This document shows positions 12,063 to 21,259 of a stretch of 64,000 bases of DNA, piece by piece. The stretch covers positions 707,242 through 771,241 of the forward strand of contig MNCI01017655.1 in the NCBI GenBank assembly GCA_015680685.1. The letters run 5' to 3'. How positions within the stretch are numbered: position 1 is the stretch's first letter; every line of letters starts with the position of its first letter. A program made the position numbers and the translations under genes. The DNA comes from Gnetum montanum (Eukaryota > Streptophyta > Gnetopsida > Gnetales > Gnetaceae). The notes beneath the pieces are model-generated. The model did not search any database. It worked only from the letters and a program-made list of their open reading frames with translations, and had not been told where the DNA came from.

Positions 12063-12968
12063 TGATGAGTCGCATTCAGTTGGCTGTGTTGACGAGGCCT
12101 GGCCGATGCATCGTATCATGCGTCAACGAGGCCCCATCAACGTAGTGTTGGTTTTTGCTGGTTTTCAGCTATAAATATGCATTTACAGTTGCATTTATGG
12201 CAATTAGAGATTGTAGTTGTAGTGAATCTCTTGTAGTTTTTCCATTTGAAAGTTAGAATTTTCCTCCCAAGTGCCTGTAGTAGGAGTCATTGAGTGTACA
12301 GATCTTTATTTGAGCATTATTGTACTTGAACATGATAGTGTGTGTAGCAATAAAGACAAGCTTTTTGATAAACCTTGTAGCACTTTGAATAAATTAGCTA
12401 TTTCAATTATGCATTCAATGTTTTCAATTATTTATTAAATGTTTTCTATTAGTTATTAAATATTTTCTAATTATTACATTAATGAAGTAATTAGGTTAGA
12501 TAGATTACATACATAAGTATGACTACTTTGAGCATAACACGTATTCACTTGGTAATCCTAGTAGCGTTATTACTTGGTATGCCCTATAATGTAGTGCTTG
12601 GTTACCTAGCAGTGGATATGTGGGTTTAGGATGTGTACGGAAAGTGGGACCAGATGCTTATGTTAGGACTACTTAAATGCTAGTTAATTAGTTTGTTTAA
12701 ATTAGTTAATCCAATCACTTTTATCTCCATTCGGAAGACAAACCATAAAAATATAGAATGATAAAAAATCAAATGTCTTAATTACACTTAATCATACCAA
12801 TGTACATCACAAGTGTAATTGGGAAGACAATGATTGACCTTAAGGCAAGATTCACTTCCTAGAAGATTAGTGCACTAGAAATGATAAAGTCCACAGAATT
12901 TGACTGGATTGTGCTTGAATGCTTTGTGATGCGTATGGTTGGGTGTAAGAGTACCTCGCCACTCATCA
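12063..12968 (+). repeat. 5' LTR of the Athila-like element
   Basis: A 906-bp LTR starting TGATGAGT and ending ACTCATCA, a perfect 8-bp terminal inverted repeat. It contains a TATA box (TATAAAT, 12170-12177) and a polyadenylation-like AATAAA (12349-12354). U3 holds GACGAGGCC and CAACGAGGCC motifs around 12090-12135. It aligns along its length with the 3' LTR at 24304-25220, with many transitions, so the insertion is old. Confidence 0.92.
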
Positions 12969-12969
12969 T

Positions 12970-12987
12970 TGGCATCGTTGTCAGGGA
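12970..12987 (+). other. Primer-binding site, tRNA-Asp type
   Basis: TGGCATCGTTGTCAGGGA lies one base after the 5' LTR. The plant tRNA-Asp primer site begins TGGCGCCGTTGCCGGG; the four differences in the compared stretch are all G-to-A or C-to-T transitions, mostly at former CpG sites. Asp primers are typical of Athila-type elements. Confidence 0.8.
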
Positions 12988-13139
12988 CTTTCTCATGGAA
13001 CATGCGCTATTTAGGTCTAAGTGAATATCATTAATATTGTTGTATGAACCTCAAGGTCAATATCATTTCCACTATTCATAGAATTATAAAAGCACACTAA
13101 TAATTTTATTTTGTTTTCAAAAATATCTTCTTCTTTTCA

Positions 13140-15540
13140 CAAGCATGAAGATACCAAACCACTAGTCCCACAAGAGTACAAGGTGGTATATACTCATCTA
13201 GATGAGTTTGTGCTAAATTTCACCTTCATCTTACATCAGGATGAATAACTACGATGGTGTGATATGGAGGGCAACATCGTCTTGTCCCTCGATAGATCTG
13301 TGCCCAGGATGTTATTTAAAATCCTTAAGAAGTTAGCAATAGCAGATATTCATGAAGAATACATTATGGATGGATATGACACTTGAAACTATTGTCTCAC
13401 TGAAACACAACGCAAATGAGATAGATATCAGGAGAAGCTCCATGATGCTATGAAGGGGAAACATTTCACTAATCCCTTTTTCCTACTAGATGAAGAGGAC
13501 AATGAGGATCCTTCCTTGGAAGGTTCTCAACATGAAGATTCTCCATCCCCTGTTATTGATGGTGAGGGTGTGAACCTGACCTTGCAATCCACTATTCATA
13601 AACTGGGTTTAGGAAAAATTGATAGCCAAGGTAGGGACTTAGGACAGCATCACAATATTAAGGGATCTAAGGATGGTGATCATAATAAGCATAAGAGTGG
13701 TGGTGTACATTGCAGTGGTGGTGGTGGTCCACCTTCCTCTTCATTCAATTTTGAACATTCCTCTTCATCTAACAGTTTCCATGGAAGCCACCATCAAAAT
13801 AATCATGATGAAGGTGATCAGCGAGACAACAATGATTGTGAAGGCCACCAAAACCAAAGGGGTGGCTAAAACCATCATCAGCATCATCAACGCAATGATT
13901 ATGATGAACCTCTATTAGCTACTTGAAGTATGCTCAACATTGTAGAGGTAGTGAAAATCCCAACCAGGTATATGAAAGATAGTTAGATCAAGTGCTTAGA
14001 CATGAATAGTATCCCAAGATTTGAGGGGAGATACAACTTTGATCCGCAAACACATCTACAAGCTTTTCATGATGCTTGTGCCTTATAGAACATAGAAAAT
14101 GAATGGTAGAAACTCAAACTCTTTTTCAAGATACTCATCAAGGAAGCTAAAAGTTGGGACTAGTTCTTAGAGCTAGAATCTATTTGCTGATGGAGTACTA
14201 TGTTGGAGCTATTCAACAACAAATACAAGACACACTCCAGAGTGTCTAATTTGAGAAGGCAAATCCAATGCTAGAAACAAGGAGCACATGAACCCTTGGA
14301 TGTGGCCTTGGGCCAATGTTATTCACTCTTACATTGATGCCCTAGCCATGGTTATTCTCAGAGGGAACAACTTCGCCATATCATAGATGGGCTTAGAGTA
14401 GAAACTAGAAGAAACCTTGGGGTGTATGCCCAAGGAATATTGTCTAAACTGAGAGCTCATCAGATCCAAAGACTAATTAAGTAGGTAGCAAAAGAAGAAG
14501 GTGAGCTATGAAAAAGGGAAAGTGCAAAAGAATATAATAGGGACCCTTCCATCAAGAAACAAGAGGTCTAATTTTGTGACAATGAGGAGTCACCACTTGA
14601 TGAAGTGGTGAGCCGAAAAACCTTGCCCATCCAAAAATCTATTTTTGATATTTCAACCAAGGTTGACAAGTTATGAGACTCTTTGGATGAAAAATTTCAA
14701 ATTGTTTTGAAGATTGTTGAAGAATCCAAAGAGCAAAATAGTGATCATAGTTGTAGGAGGTGAATAGAAGCTAAACATGCATACCAAAGAGGTAAGGGCA
14801 AAGCTGCTACAGTAGAGGAAGTTGTGGAGTCTACCTTTGATGATGAAACTGAATGTGACATCTATCAATATGAACATCCAAAGAGATGTTGCCCTATGGT
14901 GTCACACTTACAAGAGTCTAGAGTGTACACATTGAATCCTTGCCTAGCATGTAGGCAAGCTCCAAGATGATTACCTTATCGTCAAGGCAATCCATGATAG
15001 TTCCACCAATAGCAACAAGCTTACTACCCAAGTGGAACTCCTCCACAACCTTATAAACAATACCAACAGTGGTACCAACCACAATCATGGGGAATGCCAC
15101 CATCAAGGTAGTAGTATTGTTATAGGCAATGAGATCCATATGGGTACTATGTTCAACAACCCATCTCTCCTAGAAGTTTTACAAGTCATACCTCATTTTA
15201 GCATCACTATTACCCTCCAAAGTACCACTGAGCACATTCACCATCTACTAGAGGGGAAAACCCATATCCATACCATCCTCTACATCCCTTTGCACATACA
15301 CCTTCACCTTCAACTCATTTACCTCCTACTCCATCCATGCAGGGTGAGATTCCTCCATAGCTGCAACAACAAAATGCTACGAGGGCTACTATACATTCAC
15401 AACTGGCTTTTCAATCAAGTGGTCTAGATAATCGATCAAGAAAAAGATTCTTCTTTAGACCCAATAGTCCTCTTTAACCATCACAACCTAGTCTGGTTGG
15501 TCGTCTTGCATCTCTAGCACCCTCATCCTCTAAATCAAAC
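13140..15540 (+). pseudogene. gag (capsid/nucleocapsid) of the Athila-like element
   Basis: A frame with many stops. The N-terminal part (13140-13450) is followed by an acidic then His/Asn/Ser/Gly-rich stretch (about 13500-13870, including runs such as SSSSNSFHGSHHQNNHDEGD). A retrotransposon-gag domain follows at about 13990-14460 (RFEGRYNFDPQTHLQAFHDAC...SNLRRQIQ...LGQCYSLL). Next come a basic/coiled segment and a degenerate knuckle at about 14850-14890 (CDIYQYEHPKRC, second Cys replaced by Tyr). A Pro/Gln/Tyr-rich tail (about 15000-15420) follows. The homologous region of the minus-strand copy at 62330-63190 has the intact variant knuckle. The frame shifts near 13870. Confidence 0.8.
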
Positions 15541-16128
15541 ACCTTTGAGTGCCCTTCAAATTAACTGCTGCCTCGGATTTGCACTATAATGCTAACTCAT
15601 GTTGTTTCTGATTGGATCAAGGTTTTCAATCTTCCTATGAAAATATTTGATCTAGGAAATCCACTCATTTATCTATAGATCACTGGACATGAGTCATGCA
15701 AAGCTCTTCTTGACTCTGGTTCTGAAGTTAATCTCATCTTCCATGACATGTACAAGGCCTGGAACCTACAACCTCTTAAGAAGAGAAATATTCATTTGGA
15801 ATTAGTAGATTAGTTAATTACTATCCCTTTCGGATTAGTAGAGAACATTGTGATCATAGTTTGTAGGTAGTCCTATCTTGTTGATTTTTTGGAGATTAAG
15901 ATGGACAATTGCAAAAGTGACTTTTCCATCATTATGGGAAGAGCTTGGTTAAGCATGATTGATGCACAAATGGACATAAGGAACCTATCTTTAGAAATAT
16001 ATAAGGAAAATGAACTAGGAAGGATTAAGAAGAAGAGTATTCCATGCATCGCGTATAGCGATAATGGGTACAATTGCATTCAAAAGATTTGGTCCATCAA
16101 GAGTAAATACATTAAGGCATGCAGTTAG
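15541..16128 (+). pseudogene. Retropepsin-like aspartic protease of the Athila-like element
   Basis: The active-site triplet Asp-Ser-Gly is visible in LLDSGSEVNLIF at about 15706-15740 (GACTCTGGT at 15712-15720), preceded by a beta-strand-like NPLIYL. A second conserved stretch, SIIMGRAWLSMIDA (about 15925-15965), corresponds to the hydrophobic-hydrophobic-GR flap/alpha region of retropepsins. The catalytic triplet is intact but stops interrupt the frame (for example before LITIPFGLVE). It lies between gag and RT, as in all Ty3/Gypsy elements. Confidence 0.8.
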
Positions 16129-16230
16129 TATGTGCAAGAGATCAATATTCAAAGGTGTCTATATGCAACAACCAAAAAATAGGAGGGCACCCAGTGGCTA
16201 ATAGCTGACTCAGATAACATCACATTATGC

Positions 16231-17340
16231 ATGGAACCAATTGAGAACCTAGTATATGCTTATGTTGAAGGCATGGACAAAATTGAACAAGTCCATTTCC
16301 AGCTCTTTGATGAAGATGATGATACCTATTGGGAAGAGTTGGAAATCTCTAATCACTTTAAGCAGGAGCCCTTAGAGCTAAAAAATTTACTTGCTGGTAT
16401 GTGGTATGCATTTTTAAAGAATGGTAAACTAGTCATAATTAATGCCAAACTTGCTCTTGAATAAAAAGAAAAGTTATTAAAGGTGGTGAACAAATGGTCA
16501 ACAGCCTTTGCATGGTCATATCTAGAGATAACAGGAATCAATTCAAGGATATTCTAGCATCAAATTTACACTAACTTGGCCATGAAGCCTAGAAGGTAGC
16601 TACAGAGGTAGCTAAATCCCAAATTGAAGCAAATTACTAAGAAGAAAATTGAGTAACAACTCAAGGTGGGGGTTCATCTATCGCATCATGATAATGAGTG
16701 GGTTAGACCACTCATAATTGTGCTAAAGAAGGGTGGAAAATCATTAGTTTGCATCAACTTTAGGCTATTGAATATGGTAACATTTAAAGATAATTTATAG
16801 TTGTCATTTGTTATTATAGTTTTCTTAGATGGTTATAGTGGCTATAACCAAATCCAAATTGCACCTAAATATTAGGCCAAGACAACATTCATGAGTCCCT
16901 AGGGGACTTTTGCATATTGTAAGATGCCATTTAGTCTATGCAATGCTCCTACAACATTTCAACACTTGTTCTTGAGTAGTGGTGTTGAAGTCTTCATGGA
17001 TGAATTTTCCACTTATGAAGCTACCTTTGAGTAAGCCTTGGACTGCCTAGAATAAGTACTGAAGAGATGTGTTGAGACAAACCTACAACTCAATTAGTAA
17101 AAGAGCCATCTCATTGTCCAAGAAGGCATTATGCTAGGGCATCAAATTTCACAAAAAGGGGTTGAGGTAGACCTAGAAAAGATAAGAGTCATCCAAGGAA
17201 CAACATGTCAACTAGAGACCGTTAAAGACATTTGGTCATTCCTTAGATACACTAGCTACTACCGACGACTCATAGAGAATTTTTCTAGGATTGCAAAGCC
17301 ATTGGTAGAGCTTACAAAGAAAGATGCACCTTTTCTTTAG
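16231..17340 (+). pseudogene. Reverse transcriptase of the Athila-like element, catalytically dead
   Basis: Readable blocks in order: an N-terminal linker (16231-16464), WVRPLIIVLKKGGK, FLDGYSGYNQIQIAP, FAYCKMPFSLCNAPTTFQ, the catalytic loop VEVFMDEFSTY (16993-17004), then LKRCVETNLQLN and LGHQISQKGVEVD, and the thumb SYYRRLIENFSRIAKPL. The second catalytic aspartate of the FMDD motif is Glu here (GAT GAA), which should abolish polymerisation. Compared with the copy at 60360-61470, two short deletions of roughly 25-30 bp occur, one between the palm blocks (about 16800) and one just before the catalytic loop (about 16978). Numerous stops are present. Confidence 0.88.
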
Positions 17341-17796
17341 ACCAAAGAATGTAAACATGCATTCCAACAATTAAAGGAGAAACTCGTAGAAACACCAATC
17401 CTATGAGTACCAGACTAGTCTTGATCCTTCCACATCATGATAGATGCATTTAACTACACCTTGGAAGTAGTGCTCATGTAGATGGACGATAAGAAATGTT
17501 CATATTACATCCATTGCACAAGCTGAAGCATTGTGGAAGCATAGTTAAACTACACCACCATGAAGAAAGAGCTAATGGCAGTGGTGTATGCGCTAGAAAC
17601 ATTTAGGCACTATGTGCTTGGTTACAAAGTATTTGTGCATACAGACCATAGTGCAATTTGCTTCCTCATGAAAATTTTAATGGTAAGCCCTTGTGTCATA
17701 TGGTGGCTCATGATCTTACAGGAATTCAATCTAATGATGGTAGATCAAAAAGGGATTGAGAATGTGGTCGATAATCACCTCTCTCATTTAAGATGA
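17341..17796 (+). pseudogene. RNase H domain of the Athila-like element
   Basis: The frame continues from the RT thumb: HIMIDAFNYTLE (first Asp region), SYYIHCTS, LNYTTMKKELMAVVYALE (catalytic Glu), FRHYVLGYKVFVHTDHSAI (TDH Asp) and WWLMILQEFNLMMVDQKGIE, ending in VVDNHLSHLR, the family's C-terminal A(D/N)HLSRL motif. Most residues around the three acidic positions remain, but three or more stops interrupt the first half. Confidence 0.88.
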
Positions 17797-17819
17797 GATA
17801 ATAAAGAGGAAGAGAGCTC

Positions 17820-18990
17820 ACTCTTTGATCAGTTTCTAGATGAACTCCTCTTTACAAGAGGAATATATGAACAAATGACTACAATGACAATATGATATAA
17901 TGGCATCCTCACCTATCTTCTCACTTAGGAGATGCCACAAGATTTGGAGGCCACTATGTATGGAGATGCATGGCCATAAAAATCCTGATGGTAGGATACT
18001 ATTGGCCTACAATCTTTAGGGATGCCCACCTATTCATCAAGTCTTGTGAACATTGTCAATGAGATGGGGGGATGACCACTTGCATGGAAGGTCCTCAATA
18101 GTAGATTCAACCACTGGAACCTTTTGACATATGGGGTGTTGACTTTATGGGTCCCATCACACCCATGTCCAATGGAAAGATGTATATTATAGTAGCAGTT
18201 GATTACTACACAAAATGGGCAAAAGTAGTAGCCGTTACTAATTGTACATCATCTACTATAGCTAGTTTTATTTAACAAAATATTGTCAATAGGTTTGGGG
18301 TGCCACATTCACTAAGTTTTGACAATGCAACTCATTTCATAGGTGCCACCTTTAGAAAGTTAATGCAACGCTTGGGGGTTGAACATAAATTAACAACATC
18401 CTATCACCCCCAAGCTAACAATCAAGCAAAGGTAACCAACTAGGAGATCACAAAAATACTATTGTAGACTCTTAGCAAATATAGGAAGGATTGAAGTGAA
18501 AAACTTAATAATGGTCTTTAGGCTTATTGTTTAACTTGGAAACTTCCTATTAGCTATTCTCCCTATGAGTTAGTGTATAGGAAACTTCCAATACTCCTGA
18601 TTCAATCCAAGCTTTGTACACTCTCAATAGCCTATGATTTGAATCTTGACCTAAGTCTAGCATAGAAATAAAGACTTATCAACTTGAATGTGTTAGATGA
18701 AAACCAATTAGTGGTCCTATCCTTGAATGAGGTGAACAAATCATTTAGCAAGCAATGCCATGACATTAGAATCAAGAAAGAAAAGCTTCAACCAGGAGAT
18801 AAGGTTCTCTATTAGAATCCCACACATGTACCCCAAAAGAAAAAATTTCAAACATTATGGGAGGGACCTTATATAATTGATCAAACCTTTTCCTTTGAGG
18901 CCATGTTAATATACAAATTGGAATGCTCAAATAAAAATCAGTTGGTCAACATCCAACAAGTAAAGCCTTTCCTAGAATCAAAATAGGCCA
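17820..18990 (+). pseudogene. Integrase of the Athila-like element, catalytic Glu lost
   Basis: A zinc-binding HHCC remnant is seen at about 18010-18075 (IFRDAHLFIKSCEHCQ). The first catalytic Asp is at 18141-18143 ([15 protein letters not shown]) and the second at 18321-18323 (SFDNATHFIGA), 60 codons on. The expected Glu 36 codons later is AAG (Lys) at 18429-18431, a single G-to-A change; the related copy on the minus strand keeps Glu. The C-terminal region reads QPGDKVLY, then KKKFQTLWEGPYII, and closes with a basic NIQQVKPF. Stops occur throughout. Confidence 0.87.
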
Positions 18991-20676
18991 ATGCAAGTAC
19001 CACCTCAATGGATGGACAACCACGTTCTATTTTTCGAATCTCCTCCTTCCAACTTAGTCATAGGGAAGATGGTCATCCATGTTAACCATCAACATGGCTT
19101 CTTAGTTTTTCTACATTTTTTTTCACATATTTTATTTTTACAAATTATTTATTTTACAAATTTTTGAATTTTTGAATTTTTCTAATCTTACACCATTGTT
19201 TATATCTTTGAACCTTTCTTGATTATTTCATAATTTCTTCTGTATTTTACTTAGTTTTGTTTTGTTTTGATTCAAGTGTGATATTTTCTTATTTTTGCTA
19301 ATAAAAATTACTTTATTATCATAGGACGTAGTGCTATTGTTGCTATTCACTAATGATGGTTGTGCTTAATGTTGTGATTGTCGATGTTTGGTTTCTATTT
19401 CTAAATTTTGATGTCTGATGACTTTGACATGGTTTATTTTGCATGGAATAGGTAGTGAGTCCATGTCATCCACCCATCCAATGACATCTATGGTTTTCCT
19501 TGATCTAGGAATTTGAGGTCCCTTCCATTAAAGAAACTTTTAATCAATTGATGACCTTGGTAGTTCTGGAATTAGGAAGGATTCAAAGGTTTGTAAAGGA
19601 TGTGACTTCAAGGGGACTCAATACCCTTTGTACTCTTCTACTTGCTTGAATTCTTGAGTGTTTTTCATAGACTTCTTACTGTTCCATACCACCACTGATA
19701 CGAAGTCAAATAAAGTATTTGCATGGTGTGGTTTCTATCCAAAAATTCAAAAAAGAAAAAAAATAATGGGAATTCAAAGCACACCCCTTAGACATGAATA
19801 AGTCCTTGTATGGTGTGGTTCCCATTTCAAAACCAAAAAAATAATAATGGAAATTTAAAGCACACCCCTTGGACAAATAAACGTGCTACAAACACTAGTT
19901 ATGGAACTCAAATTGCATGCACTTATGCTTGAAGATCCCCTCTAACTAAGGCCCTCTTTCTCTCACTTCCTACTTCTCTTTTCTTCTCTTTGTGGAATGG
20001 TGGTTATTTTGTGGAAGCACTCTTGTGTCTCAAGTGGGTGGATTGGTCTTAGGGTGGTGATGCGAAGTCACTAAAAGCGGCTAAGTTTTGATATGGATTA
20101 AGGATGGACCTTCTCCGATCATTTTAAACACAATGGAATTCTTATTATCTCACTTGGAACTCCATTCCACCTTTTCTATCATCCATTCATGCTACCATAA
20201 CTCACCTCATTGTTGTGTTCTATGTTATATTCTATGTCTTAGTCTGAGGTGTTGGGATTCTTGAGTAGATTCTTTCTGGTTGGTCTTAACTTTTCAAGAT
20301 TATTAATTGACTGTGGGGCCCACCGAATCTTCCATTGAGGTTATGCAAGGGAAAAAAGGACATGAGCTTAATATGGGGAGGATTCACTTGCATACCTCTC
20401 GGCTTGATTAGTTAAGGTTCCTTATCTTTGACATTGTCGCAATCCTATCTTTGGCATATTCCATTGGGTATTCTGCTCAGTGCTCCTTAACCTTTCATTT
20501 CATTCATCCAATAAATCAATTTTTCTCTATTTTTCAAATTTATGAGCTTTAACACCATCTTCTCATGTTTTCATATTGTTCTTGGTCTTTTGAACTTTCA
20601 TTTGACACTACTTTCACTCAAAATCTATTCATATTTTCCAAAGTCAAACCAAGTCAACGATGGTCAAAATTTGCAT
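18991..20676 (+). other. Long 3' spacer of the Athila-like element
   Basis: AT-rich, apparently non-coding. A 60-70 bp phrase containing GCATGGTGTGGTT...AATTCAAAGCACACCCCTT is repeated at about 19720-19800 and 19810-19880. The stretch 19780-20110 is homologous to minus-strand 57800-57560 of the second Athila-like copy, so the spacer is a conserved part of this lineage. A purine-rich GGGGAGGATTCACTTG occurs at about 20375. Confidence 0.6.
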
Positions 20677-20800
20677 TGATGAGGCCTCATCGACATAGTC
20701 GACCTCATCGACATAGCTAACCTCATTGATGAGGCCTTGTCAATGTAGTGTGTGTAGCCTATATATACTACTGAAAACTTTGCAATTTTTCATCATTTGC
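20677..20800 (+). promoter_or_regulatory. LTR/U3-like segment with TATA box ahead of the accessory ORF
   Basis: It begins TGATGAGG (like the LTR start TGATGAGT), contains a 12-bp palindrome ATGAGGCCTCAT (20679-20690), and carries three further CTCATCGA/CTCATTGA repeats. It then has AGCCTATATATACTACT at about 20757-20773. The GAGGCC and CATCGA vocabulary matches the element's own U3 (12090-12135, 24325-24385). It could be an internal promoter for the accessory ORF or the scar of an older LTR. Function is inferred from resemblance only. Confidence 0.45.
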
Positions 20801-21259
20801 TCATAACACATGGGGAGTTTTTGCAATTTTTTAGAGCCCACAACCTTCCAAAGCCCATAACTTCCAAATTGTTTGTCCAAACTGCTCAGTTTTTCAATCC
20901 TACACTTACTAGAGGGAAGATCTTTATCGCGGGGGCCATAAACCTTAAGGTTTTCAATGAAAATTTTTAAAAATTTTTCTAACTCTCCCAAAGGGTTAAT
21001 AACCTTAATAACATATAAACATCAACTTTTTCGATAGTTAACCTTTCCAATACCCTTCAGGATGATTTATTAATGATAATACATAAATAAATAATAACTA
21101 TAATAATTAAATCATCCATAATCACAACTTAGCCGAGTGTAATTATCCTTAAGAGATAAAGGTATCACAATTGCTTTATGTTACACAAGAATTACTAACC
21201 CATGGTCTTATTGTGATTACAAATGGCACAAAAATAGAAATGCTCATAGGAAGGAGAAC

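Noticed and set aside
15032-15427. 131-codon His/Thr-rich frame
   Set aside because: It is a +1 shadow of the Pro/Gln/Tyr-rich gag tail; the same shadow appears in the other copy at 62358-62630.
20740-20991. 83-codon minus-strand frame
   Set aside because: It runs antisense through the LTR-like/TATA segment and shows no protein similarity.
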